DNA from: Rhodohalobacter barkolensis
GTDB lineage: Bacteria > Bacteroidota > Rhodothermia > Balneolales > Balneolaceae
Length of the DNA stretch: 64,000 bases
Reading direction: 5' to 3'
Assembly (NCBI RefSeq): GCF_002834295.1
Contig: NZ_PISP01000002.1
Coordinates: 186,001-250,000 of the forward strand
Shown: one piece after another, positions 53,676 through 62,273 of the stretch
Layout of the letters: every line of letters begins with the position of its first letter
How positions within the stretch are numbered: position 1 is the stretch's first letter
Translations under genes and position numbers: made by a program
Notes under the pieces: generated by a model
Told to the model about the DNA's origin: nothing
Databases searched by the model: none
Seen by the model: the letters and a program-made list of their open reading frames with translations, nothing else

Positions 53676-55167
53676 ATTTCAGAGACAGCACCCGGTAGCA
53701 GCGGTTAGCAGGGCTCTCAGTTTAATTAGAGGAAACCTGATTACCATTATTGTCTTTCTGGTCGTGGGTGCCCGAAGTGAAAGTTTTCCTTTTCTATGGT
53801 GGATAGGCGGAGGTTTTGCATTTCTGCTTATAGTGGGAGTGGCCAATTGGTGGAGATTTCTGTTTAAAGTTGAAAATGGTGAATTGCATATCAAAAGTGG
53901 AGTATTTGTAAGGAAAAACCTCTATCTGTCAAAAGACAGGGTGCAGGTTATTGATATTACATCCGGTGTACTGCAAAGAATGTTCGGTCTGGTAAGAGTT
54001 GATATCCAGACGGCCGGTTCAACATCCCGGGAAGCTGCAATTGACGCAATCACAATTCAAAAAGCGCAGGAAATTAACCGCTTGCTTCGGGCCGACGAGT
54101 ATGCTGATGAATCAGAGGATCAACAATTCAAGCCGGAAGAGAAGCCCCATAAAGAGTTTAAATTACCCGCTAAGGAGTTGCTTATTGCTGCCTCCACCTC
54201 AGGAAGTTTTGGAATTGCTCTCTCAATTTTAGCTACAGTTTTTTCACAAATCGAACCTCTGATCAGTGAATCTGAACTTTTTGAGTATCTATTTGAAACC
54301 CTGCCTTCCCAAACCGATTTCATTTTTTTCCTGACTGTTATCGTCATATTTGTAGTATTTGCATGGCTGCTTTCATTCTTTAGCACACTGTTTAGTTATG
54401 GGAATTTCAACCTTACAGTTAAGGAGAATGAAATGGTTATTACACGGGGGGTTTTTGAGAAGAAAAGAGTGACGGTGCCATATAATCGAATTCAGGCTAT
54501 TCATGTTGCAGAGGGGATGATACGTCAACCCTTGGGCTATGCATCGGTTCATCTGGAAAGTGCAGGTTACGGAGACGAGGCAGGTACCGGTTCAATTGTA
54601 CTGTTTCCTCTGGTGAAAAAATCTGAGGTACTTTCTCTACTGGATGAGGTGGTTCCCTCTTATCAGAAAGAGATGTCCGGGCTTGCACTGCCTAAACGAT
54701 CATTGAGACGTTATCTGTTTCGATCTACATTTCTCGTAACAGCAGCTACTGCGGTGTTATACTTCTGGCTTGAATTGAATAACTGGATATGGATTATTCC
54801 TCTGCTGGCACTATTCTGGGGATGGTTAAAATACAGAGCTGCCGCAGTTGCATGGGCAAAAGGAGCATTTATCTTCAGGAGCAGAACTCTATCCAAGTCT
54901 ACAGCTTTTATTAATAGGAATAGAGTACAGAACCTTACCATTAGTCAGAGTCCATTTCAGCGTTGGCGTAAATTGTGTACGGCAGAGATCTATGTAGCAT
55001 CCGGCGACCGGGGAAAGTCATTTTCAGTTCGGGATATAGAGGCAGAAACCGGTATTTGGCTGCTGAATGAGATGCAAAGAAGAAAAGGTTCAGAGACTAA
55101 ATCTGAACCTTTAGAAAAAGATGATCGAATAATTGAGTTGCCGGGTTGGAATCAGGCTGCAAACTGA
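53668..55167 (+). CDS. Multi-domain bPH2 membrane protein (YdbT-like)
   Basis: 499 residues from ATG 53668 (MFEFQRQHPVAAVSRALSLI); an in-frame extension to 53509 only reads through the YdbS gene in another frame and is rejected. Three bPH2 domains, each following a pair of hydrophobic helices: about 75-145 (LYLSKDRVQVIDITSGVLQRMFG), about 255-330 (VTVPYNRIQAIHVAEGMIRQPLG), and about 400-470 (FINRNRVQNLTISQSPFQRW). The C-terminus overlaps the convergent receiver gene by 16 bases. Confidence 0.9.
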   Translation: MFEFQRQHPVAAVSRALSLIRGNLITIIVFLVVGARSESFPFLWWIGGGFAFLLIVGVANWWRFLFKVENGELHIKSGVFVRKNLYLSKDRVQVIDITSGVLQRMFGLVRVDIQTAGSTSREAAIDAITIQKAQEINRLLRADEYADESEDQQFKPEEKPHKEFKLPAKELLIAASTSGSFGIALSILATVFSQIEPLISESELFEYLFETLPSQTDFIFFLTVIVIFVVFAWLLSFFSTLFSYGNFNLTVKENEMVITRGVFEKKRVTVPYNRIQAIHVAEGMIRQPLGYASVHLESAGYGDEAGTGSIVLFPLVKKSEVLSLLDEVVPSYQKEMSGLALPKRSLRRYLFRSTFLVTAATAVLYFWLELNNWIWIIPLLALFWGWLKYRAAAVAWAKGAFIFRSRTLSKSTAFINRNRVQNLTISQSPFQRWRKLCTAEIYVASGDRGKSFSVRDIEAETGIWLLNEMQRRKGSETKSEPLEKDDRIIELPGWNQAAN

Positions 55168-55520
55168 ACCGTTTGAATAGCTTCCTGCAGTTGATTAACC
55201 TTTACCGGTTTTAGCAGGTATGCAGAATTGGTGACCGTTACGGCTTCCTGTCTGATTCGCGCATCATTTTGAGCCGTGATATAAACAACCGGCACATTCG
55301 AATGAGTTCGAATAGACTTCATCGCTTCAATACCGGATACGTTATCTGCCAGCATGATATCCATGATAACAAGATCAGGATTCATTTTTTCAACAGTTTC
55401 AATCGCATTACGCCCACCGGGACATGTTGCAAGTACATCATAGCCTATCGAATTGGCCATTTTCTTTAAAACAATGGAGAGCAAACGATCGTCTTCAACG
55501 ATGACAACTTTTTTATTCAT
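55152..55520 (-). CDS. Stand-alone response-regulator receiver
   Basis: 122 residues, CheY-like receiver only, no output domain. Acidic pocket in IVEDDRLLS, phospho-acceptor Asp in DLVIMDIMLADNVSG, Thr in VVYITAQND and Lys in YLLKPVKVNQ are all present, so phosphorylation is expected. No histidine kinase is adjacent; a distant or orphan partner is implied. Its 3' end overlaps the YdbT-like gene antisense by 16 bases. Confidence 0.92.
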   Translation of the reverse strand: MNKKVVIVEDDRLLSIVLKKMANSIGYDVLATCPGGRNAIETVEKMNPDLVIMDIMLADNVSGIEAMKSIRTHSNVPVVYITAQNDARIRQEAVTVTNSAYLLKPVKVNQLQEAIQTVQFAA

Positions 55521-55625
55521 AATGATTAATCACCTAAGAGTATTTTTTATAAAAGTACATGAAAAGCTACTCAGGTTCAGTTAGCATTGCATAAATTAGC
55601 TGATCATTGATGAGAATTTGTTAAT

Positions 55626-55657
55626 AAAAGGGCTCAACTCTTATTGAGCCCTTTAAA
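55626..55657 (-). terminator. Terminator after gcvP
   Basis: Perfect 11-bp arms AAAGGGCTCAA/TTGAGCCCTTT with a 6-base loop. On the minus strand the T-run TTTTATT follows. Ten bases from the gcvP stop. Confidence 0.9.
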
Positions 55658-55667
55658 ATTAGACGAT

Positions 55668-58577
55668 TCAGACTGCTGCCGGTTCCTGGCCCTCAGCATA
55701 TTCTTCAATAGGCAGACACGAACAAACAAGATTTCGGTCGCCATAGGCATCGTCAACCCGACTAACGGCCGGCCAGAACTTATTGAAACGCAGCTGAGGC
55801 AGAGGAAAGACTGCTTCCTCACGCGTGTATGGATGAGTCCACTCGCCTGATGCGATAACGCGCATGGTGTGAGGTGCATTTTTCAGAACATTATCTTCAG
55901 AATCGGCCCTGCCTTCTTCGATATCTTTAATTTCATTTCTGATTCCGATCATCGCATCACAGAATCGGTCCAATTCCTCTTTTGACTCACTTTCTGTAGG
56001 CTCTATCATCAGTGTGCCGGGAACAGGGAAAGACATCGTCGGAGCATGGAATCCGTAATCCATCAAACGTTTGGCTACATCAGGTGCGTCAATTCCCGCA
56101 CTCTGCTTAAATCCGCGAACATCAATGATAAACTCATGAGCTGAACGTCCGCTTTTTCCGGTATAGAGAACCGGATAGTGATCTTTGAGCCGATCCTTGA
56201 GATAGTTCGCATTCAGTATGGCAGCTTCGGTAGCTTTTGTCAGTCCGTCTGCTCCCATCATTCGAATGTAGGCGTGTGAAATTGTAAGAATACTTGCACT
56301 TCCCCAGGCAGCGGCTGCAACAGCCGGAATAGACTGATCTGAACCGGCTTGAACCACATCATGCCCCGGAAGGAACGGCTTGAGTTTTTCTACAACTCCG
56401 ATTGGCCCCATGCCGGGTCCGCCGCCACCGTGTGGAATGGTAAATGTTTTGTGCAGATTGAGGTGGCATACATCCGCACCGATTTGAGCGGGTGAGGTGT
56501 AACCCACTTGGGCATTCATATTGGCTCCGTCCATATACACGAGCCCGCCATGATTATGAATGACATCACAAATCTCTTTGATGTCCTCCTCAAACACGCC
56601 GTGTGTGGATGGGTAGGTAACCATTAAGGCAGAGAGTCTGTCGCTGTATTTTTCAGCTTTCTCACGGAGATCAACCAGATCAATGTTACCATTTTCATCG
56701 CACTTGGTAACAACAACATCCATTCCTGCCATAACTGCACTTGCAGGATTCGTCCCATGTGCTGAAGAAGGGACAATCGTTACGTTGCGCTTAAGATCAC
56801 CATTGGCATGATGATATCCGCGAATAGTCATCAAGCCGGCATACTCGCCTTGAGCACCGGAGTTAGGCTGAAGGGATACGGCGTCAAAACCGGTAATTTC
56901 TGACAACCAATCTTCCAGTTCCTCAAATAATTGATGATATCCCTTGGCTTGATCAAACGGAACAAATGGATGAATTTTACCAAATTCCGGCCAGGTTAAA
57001 GGGATCATTTCAGCCGTTGCATTGAGCTTCATAGTGCAAGAACCCAGAGAGATCATCGAATGTGTTAAATCCAGGTCACGGTTTTCCAGTTCTTTCAAAT
57101 AGCGCAGCATCTCATGTTCGGAGTGATACTGATTAAATACCGGATGTTCGAGATAGGATGAAGTTCTACTTAGATTTTCAGGATAATTTACTTCTACATT
57201 TTCGGCCTCTTTTCGAAGGTCGAAGGAAAGTACATTATCACTTGCTTCTTCAAAGATTTTCAAAACTTCTTCAGCATCTTCAAGATGTTTGGTTTCATCA
57301 AATGAGATACCGATCAAACCATTTGCATAGCGAAAGTTTACCTTTTTCTGCAGAGCCAGCTGTTTAATCTTTTCAATTGTGGATGAGTCGATACCTGATA
57401 AAGTGATGGTATCGAAGTAGTGATTATTTACAATAGAAAAGCCGAGGTTTTTCAACCCTTTGGCAGTCAATTTTGTAAGACCGTGAATTTTTGAAGCAAT
57501 TCTTTTCAATCCTTGTGGTCCGTGGTATACGGCATAAAACCCGGCGATAACAGCAAGGAGTACCTGGGCCGTACAAATATTGGAGGTCGCTTTTTCACGT
57601 CGGATATGCTGTTCCCGGGTTTGAAGCGCCATTCTGTAAGCTACATTTCCTTCAGTATCCTGAGAAACCCCGATAATCCGTCCCGGAATCTGTCGTTTGA
57701 ATTCCTCTCGGGTTGCGAAAAATGCGGCATGTGGTCCCCCGTAACCCATGGGGACACCAAATCGCTGTGTGGATCCAACAACCACATCGGCTCCCATTTC
57801 ACCGGGAGGAGTGAGAAGTGTTAGCGACATCAAGTCTGCGGCAACAGCTACGTACACACTATTTTCGTGAGCAGCTTCAATCAGGGATGAAAAATCGTTA
57901 ACAGATCCAAAGGTGTCAGGATATTGTAATAAGATTGCAAATAAGTTTGGATCCGTTACATCCAGATCTTCAGGTTTACCAACCTTGATGGCAATTTCTA
58001 ACGGTTCCATTCTGTTTTTTAGAACGGAGAGCGTTTGAGGATGGCAATTTTCTGAAACAAACAGTGTATTTGCGGATTTCCGCTTTTTCCCTTTTCTGCG
58101 ACCGTGAAGCATTGAAGCTGCTTCAGCTGCAGCTGTGCCTTCGTCAAGCAGAGAGGCGTTAGCCAATTCCATTCCGGTCAGATCAGAAACCATTGTCTGA
58201 AAGTTGATTAGAGCTTCAAGTCTGCCCTGGGCAATTTCTGCTTGGTAAGGAGTATAAGCCGTGTACCATCCCGGATTTTCCAAAACATTTCTCAGGATGA
58301 CATGAGGGGTTACAGTATCATAATACCCCATCCCAATGTAGGATTTGAAAATCTTGTTCTTGGAGGCTGTCTCTTTGATGTGCTCGATGTAGTCTACTTC
58401 ACTCAGAGGTTCAGGTAAATCCAGCGGTTGCTCGAGTCTAATATTTTGAGGAATAGTTTCGTCTAATAGCTGTTTAACAGATTCCGCTCCGGAAACCTCC
58501 AGCATCTCTTTTATTTGATGATCGTCAGGACCGATGTGGCGATTTGCAAAACGCTCTTTATCAAATGAAATCTTCAT
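55668..58577 (-). CDS. gcvP: Glycine dehydrogenase (decarboxylating), P protein
   Basis: 969 residues, single-chain P protein of the glycine cleavage system, decarboxylates glycine onto the lipoyl-H protein. N-half: [54 protein letters not shown]-half: [42 protein letters not shown], and the PLP Lys in [24 protein letters not shown]. Neither gcvT nor gcvH is in the window. Confidence 0.97.
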   Translation of the reverse strand: MKISFDKERFANRHIGPDDHQIKEMLEVSGAESVKQLLDETIPQNIRLEQPLDLPEPLSEVDYIEHIKETASKNKIFKSYIGMGYYDTVTPHVILRNVLENPGWYTAYTPYQAEIAQGRLEALINFQTMVSDLTGMELANASLLDEGTAAAEAASMLHGRRKGKKRKSANTLFVSENCHPQTLSVLKNRMEPLEIAIKVGKPEDLDVTDPNLFAILLQYPDTFGSVNDFSSLIEAAHENSVYVAVAADLMSLTLLTPPGEMGADVVVGSTQRFGVPMGYGGPHAAFFATREEFKRQIPGRIIGVSQDTEGNVAYRMALQTREQHIRREKATSNICTAQVLLAVIAGFYAVYHGPQGLKRIASKIHGLTKLTAKGLKNLGFSIVNNHYFDTITLSGIDSSTIEKIKQLALQKKVNFRYANGLIGISFDETKHLEDAEEVLKIFEEASDNVLSFDLRKEAENVEVNYPENLSRTSSYLEHPVFNQYHSEHEMLRYLKELENRDLDLTHSMISLGSCTMKLNATAEMIPLTWPEFGKIHPFVPFDQAKGYHQLFEELEDWLSEITGFDAVSLQPNSGAQGEYAGLMTIRGYHHANGDLKRNVTIVPSSAHGTNPASAVMAGMDVVVTKCDENGNIDLVDLREKAEKYSDRLSALMVTYPSTHGVFEEDIKEICDVIHNHGGLVYMDGANMNAQVGYTSPAQIGADVCHLNLHKTFTIPHGGGGPGMGPIGVVEKLKPFLPGHDVVQAGSDQSIPAVAAAAWGSASILTISHAYIRMMGADGLTKATEAAILNANYLKDRLKDHYPVLYTGKSGRSAHEFIIDVRGFKQSAGIDAPDVAKRLMDYGFHAPTMSFPVPGTLMIEPTESESKEELDRFCDAMIGIRNEIKDIEEGRADSEDNVLKNAPHTMRVIASGEWTHPYTREEAVFPLPQLRFNKFWPAVSRVDDAYGDRNLVCSCLPIEEYAEGQEPAAV

Positions 58578-58860
58578 GAAATGGGAATAATTTTATAGCT
58601 TAAAAATGATTTATTGAGCAAACAATGTTTTTTGAAAAACGGTTCAGTTGCACGTTAAAAAAAGCATAAAACAGACCGTTTAAACTCCAAATACTCATAT
58701 CTAATAAAGATACGATTTTTTAGGGCTCATTACATCCCCGGAACTTTTCTTTTTAAAACAGATGAAGAAGTTTTTGTATTATCCCTGATAAGGCATTTTG
58801 ATAAAAAGTTTATATATTTAGTCAAGGCTAAATAATTGTATATTCAAATCAAAAAGAGTT
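58578..58860. other. Intergenic region, gcvP to ZIP transporter
   Basis: 283 AT-rich bases upstream of two divergent genes, no coding frame. It holds the 20-base palindrome described separately at 58815-58834 and A/T-rich stretches before gcvP, but no exact TTG-N20-TAnnTTTG promoter in either direction. Confidence 0.6.
58815..58834. promoter_or_regulatory. Candidate metalloregulator operator upstream of the ZIP gene
   Basis: Inverted repeat TATTTAG-N6-CTAAATA, perfect 7-bp arms, 26 bases before the ZIP ATG. TTAG/CTAA arms with a short centre are the shape of DtxR/MntR-family operators. It overlaps a near-consensus -7 element TATATTTA (58813-58820), a place where a repressor would block transcription. 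No regulator gene is in the window. Confidence 0.45.
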
Positions 58861-59691
58861 ATGGAACTAATTCCCAAATGGTTTTTTGAACTAAACCCTA
58901 TGATTCAAGCCCTCATTGGAGGACTTTTTACATGGGGAATGACAGCATTGGGCGCTGCCGTTGTATTTATGACAAAAAATGTTGGCCAAAAAACTTTGGA
59001 CAGCATGCTAGGATTTGCAGCCGGGGTTATGATTGCCGCCAGTGTTTGGTCGCTAATCATTCCTGCCATTGAAATGACGGAAGCAATGGGAGGAATTGGC
59101 TGGATTCCTGCTGCAACAGGATTTTTAGTAGGAGGCCTTTTCCTGAGAGTTTGTGATGCTTATTTGCCTCACCTCCACATTGGCTTGCCAAGATCTGATG
59201 CAGAAGGTGTAAGTACAAGTTGGAGGAGATCTACTCTTTTGGTCCTTGCGATCACACTGCATAATATTCCCGAAGGACTGGCAATCGGTGTGCTTTTCGG
59301 TGCAGCGGCTACGGGAATTGATCCAACTGGAACAGCCACTATAGCCGGCGCAATTGTATTGGCAATGGGTATAGGAATTCAGAATCTACCTGAAGGAACA
59401 GCCGTTTCTGTCCCACTGAGGCGAGAAGGTGTGGGAACGGGGAAAAGCTTTTTTTATGGACAACTCTCCGGTGCGGTTGAACCGGCTTTTGCCGTCTTAG
59501 GTGCACTTGCAGTTATATTTGTCCAACCCATTTTGCCTTTTGCCTTGGCATTCGCTGCCGGCGCCATGATCTATGTTGTTGTAGAGGAGTTGGTCCCGGA
59601 ATCTCAACTGCATGGGAATACGGATTTGGCAACCCTGGGTACCATGGTTGGATTTGTATTAATGATGACGCTGGATGTTGCTTTGGGATAA
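58861..59691 (+). CDS. ZIP family divalent metal transporter
   Basis: 276 residues, eight predicted helices, GufA/ZupT-type. Metal-binding helices carry ITLHNIPEGLAIGVLFGAA and GIQNLPEGTAVSVPL, the paired H/Q-N-x-P-E-G motifs. A short cytoplasmic His-containing loop (AYLPHLHIGLP) sits between TM3 and TM4. It probably imports Zn, Mn or Fe. Its gene stands alone downstream of a palindromic operator candidate and converges on the DUF2459 gene. Confidence 0.93.
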   Translation: MELIPKWFFELNPMIQALIGGLFTWGMTALGAAVVFMTKNVGQKTLDSMLGFAAGVMIAASVWSLIIPAIEMTEAMGGIGWIPAATGFLVGGLFLRVCDAYLPHLHIGLPRSDAEGVSTSWRRSTLLVLAITLHNIPEGLAIGVLFGAAATGIDPTGTATIAGAIVLAMGIGIQNLPEGTAVSVPLRREGVGTGKSFFYGQLSGAVEPAFAVLGALAVIFVQPILPFALAFAAGAMIYVVVEELVPESQLHGNTDLATLGTMVGFVLMMTLDVALG

Positions 59692-59708
59692 AATTTAAAT
59701 TCTGCGAT

Positions 59709-60359
59709 TTACTCCTGGATGACAGTCCCCTCCTTGGAGGCCTGTTGAATGACGTTGTCTGAAGTAAATGCATAAAAAGGCGAAATGGGGTAGCCGGTTT
59801 TTCGCAAAGCTTTTGCCGTCCATTTGTTGGATGTTCTTGGTAGGATATAGGTTCGGTCCGATTCAAAAAACAGACTATTCCGGTAGAGGCCCTCACCGTA
59901 AAATATGGGTTGATCGTTATCATCTACTTTAATGGACTCCCGAACAAATTTACCAAGTTCGGATGCTCCCTCTTCAGTGATTTTAATCTTAACGACTTTA
60001 CTGCCCGAAAAATAGTGCTCTACCGGACTATCAAAACCCACGATGTGTACTGCGCTTTTTGTTGGCAGTAACGCTGCACGCATCATCAGCCAAAAGCCAG
60101 CCTCAAGATCGGAGTAGTATCTGGCATCTCCCCATCCAAATTTTAAATAATTAGTATCAGGCATATCCGGATGATCGGGAATCTGGTTGACGATATATTC
60201 CGATTCAATTGCAATTCCTGCATGCCATCCATGGCTCACAATGTAAACCGGAATGGATCGAAGGTCCGGATCTTCAGGGTATAGATCGTGTGTAGACTTC
60301 AGACAACCGCTGAAAATCACCACAGCTAATAATAAAAGTAAAGATTGATTCAGCTTCAT
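59709..60359 (-). CDS. DUF2459 lipoprotein
   Basis: 216 residues. Lipoprotein signal peptide ending SGC (Cys19). DUF2459 (TIGR02117) pattern: IPVYIVSHGWHAGIAIES, LKFGWGDARYYSDL, HIVGFDSPVEHYFSGSKVVKI, and ILPRTSNKWTAKALRKTGYPISPFYAFTSDNV. The conserved HGWHAG His and the Asn-Trp/Thr block resemble a papain-like/amidase fold, but the activity is unproven. Last gene of the amidoligase-containing minus-strand group. Confidence 0.88.
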   Translation of the reverse strand: MKLNQSLLLLLAVVIFSGCLKSTHDLYPEDPDLRSIPVYIVSHGWHAGIAIESEYIVNQIPDHPDMPDTNYLKFGWGDARYYSDLEAGFWLMMRAALLPTKSAVHIVGFDSPVEHYFSGSKVVKIKITEEGASELGKFVRESIKVDDNDQPIFYGEGLYRNSLFFESDRTYILPRTSNKWTAKALRKTGYPISPFYAFTSDNVIQQASKEGTVIQE

Positions 60360-60421
60360 CGGAGTTGGATTTCTTATCCGGAAAGTAACGGATAAAGAAC
60401 AAATCTCAGAATGATTGGTGA

Positions 60422-61198
60422 TTAGCGGGCATGTTTAACGAGTTCTTTAAAAACATTTCTTTGCCTCTTGATTTGAATCAAATACTCCGGATGCCACTGA
60501 ACGCCGATTACAAATGGATAATCGGAATGTTCCAATCCCTGGGTTATCCCTGTATGAAGCTCTTTTGCCACCAATTGAACTCCCTGTCCGGGTTCATGAA
60601 TGGCCTGGTTGTGAAGTGCATTAACATTGCAGATATCCGTGCCAAGTATGTTATTCAGCTTTGAATTCTTCTTAATCCGGACTCTTTTTTTAGGAAAAAT
60701 AGAAGCGATTTGAGGTCTTTCTGTATAAAATCCACTGATATCCTGATGCAGCGTACCCATAAAATGAACGTTCATCAGTTGCATTCCGCGGCAAATTCCA
60801 AGTACCGGTTTATTAAGCTGAAGAGCTTGTTCAAGCAGAGTGAGCTCAAGCTTGTCTCTTTTAATATCGATCGGGGCTGTTTTAGTGGAACGGAAATATC
60901 GACCGATCCAATAGATTGGGAATAGGATAATCGATAGTATCCATTCAAAAATGGTTCGTCTATCTTTAACTAAAACGGATCTTTCTATCCGTTCCTGGCC
61001 ATATTTTTTGGGTTCAACATCGGCGCCGCCTCCTAAAATGAGTCCGTCAATTTGGTCTATTTTAGCGGGCTTACTCGGTGTAATCCGAAGTGGAGAACCG
61101 CCTGCAAGACGCACGGATAGTGAGGTAAAAAACCACGCTGCTCCGCCCCCATGATCCGGTCCGGTTATTCCAATTTTGGGCCTTTTTTTATTGAACAT
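60422..61198 (-). CDS. Class I glutaminase-like hydrolase (peptidase C26) with hydrophobic insert
   Basis: 258 residues. GATase1-type hydrolase similar to PuuD gamma-glutamyl-GABA hydrolase: GLILGGGADVEP, catalytic Cys136 in LGICRGMQLMNVHFMGTLHQD, His236/Glu238 in GVQWHPEYL. HNQAI around 196-200 is also conserved. Odd: residues about 70-110 are an insertion with a strongly hydrophobic stretch (FEWILSIILFPIYWIGRYF, 84-102) where relatives have a short polar loop. This could anchor it to the membrane. Its start overlaps the amidoligase stop by 11 bases. Confidence 0.88.
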   Translation of the reverse strand: MFNKKRPKIGITGPDHGGGAAWFFTSLSVRLAGGSPLRITPSKPAKIDQIDGLILGGGADVEPKKYGQERIERSVLVKDRRTIFEWILSIILFPIYWIGRYFRSTKTAPIDIKRDKLELTLLEQALQLNKPVLGICRGMQLMNVHFMGTLHQDISGFYTERPQIASIFPKKRVRIKKNSKLNNILGTDICNVNALHNQAIHEPGQGVQLVAKELHTGITQGLEHSDYPFVIGVQWHPEYLIQIKRQRNVFKELVKHAR

Positions 61199-62195
61199 CT
61201 TTTACCCATCGATCCATTAGTTTAATCCATTTATTTTCAAAACGGATCAGAGTATCTCGCTTCATTTTTAAATAGGCTCTTGCATACTGATTGAGTGATT
61301 TTTTATCTGATGCCAATTTTTCAACCAATACCCATCGATTCCACTCTTGAGCCAAAAACCAATTCTCATCTTCAAGAGAGCAGTTTGGCAGTCTGTAGTG
61401 ATAAGTAGGGCGCGATGAGGTTAATGTATCTTTGATGAGCGAGGAGGTCAGATTTTTGTTCAAATACATGAAAAGCGGCAGCAGATCAAGAGGTCGATTG
61501 CGGGAATTTCCAAACTCAAAGTAGTCACGAATAAACTGCTCAAGATCAGGCTTATAATCAGGATTTAGAATGTGCTGGATATAATTTTCTTCATACTCAT
61601 TGATAAAAGGTGTAAGCCTGCGACTAAGATTGATTTTTGAATCTTTTCGAATCCAATTATCGAGCAGTATATAGGCTTTCAGGTGATTTAAAATACTACT
61701 GACGGAGTAATCAGGAACTTCAGGATTCAGATGAAGGCCAAATGCATAAACAAACGAACTTCCGGTTCCCTTTGCTTCGTGCTTGCGAAGTTTATCTACC
61801 ATTTTGGTAAGCCGGCCCATTTTTGAAAGTGGGATAGGTGGTGTAATGATTTCAAACGGCACTACAGAGGATGCCATATCTTTTAATGAGTCCTCGAGGG
61901 ATTCTTTACGTTTATAGGAACTGAGATCAATTCCGATTTTTTGGAAAAACTCCTCATACTTTTTTTCTCTCAGTAGCTGGGCGTCAAGCTCGAGCTTAAA
62001 TGTGCCGAGTGAAGTGTCTGTTATGGAGTACTCATAAGTTGAAATTTGATGAACGTCTCCTCCATATAATTCCTGCAGCATATGAGCTACAGTTTCCATG
62101 GAAACTCCGGTAAACTCAAACTCATACCCAACTTTTCGCTCCTCACCCTCAGGATTATTCCTTACCGGTGGCGATTTGAATTCTATATCATCCAT
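61188..62195 (-). CDS. Amidoligase (COOH-NH2 ligase) family protein
   Basis: 335 residues. Putative amidoligase_2 enzyme, related to glutamate-cysteine ligase: KVGYEFEFTG (22-30), KLELDAQLL (68-76), FEIITPPIPL (113-122) and YAFGLHLNPEV (150-160) make up the usual set of ATP/substrate residues. The C-terminal half is helical. Families like this form amide bonds between amino acids or small molecules and are often next to hydrolases of the C26 class. Overlaps the C26 gene by 11 bases. The substrate cannot be read from sequence. Confidence 0.8.
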   Translation of the reverse strand: MDDIEFKSPPVRNNPEGEERKVGYEFEFTGVSMETVAHMLQELYGGDVHQISTYEYSITDTSLGTFKLELDAQLLREKKYEEFFQKIGIDLSSYKRKESLEDSLKDMASSVVPFEIITPPIPLSKMGRLTKMVDKLRKHEAKGTGSSFVYAFGLHLNPEVPDYSVSSILNHLKAYILLDNWIRKDSKINLSRRLTPFINEYEENYIQHILNPDYKPDLEQFIRDYFEFGNSRNRPLDLLPLFMYLNKNLTSSLIKDTLTSSRPTYHYRLPNCSLEDENWFLAQEWNRWVLVEKLASDKKSLNQYARAYLKMKRDTLIRFENKWIKLMDRWVKDVQ

Positions 62196-62273
62196 GAATT
62201 AGCTTTAGGGAAATCATCAACTGTATGTATAGAAAGCATTTGGAAGATGATAAGTTTCATACGGCCGGAAAAT

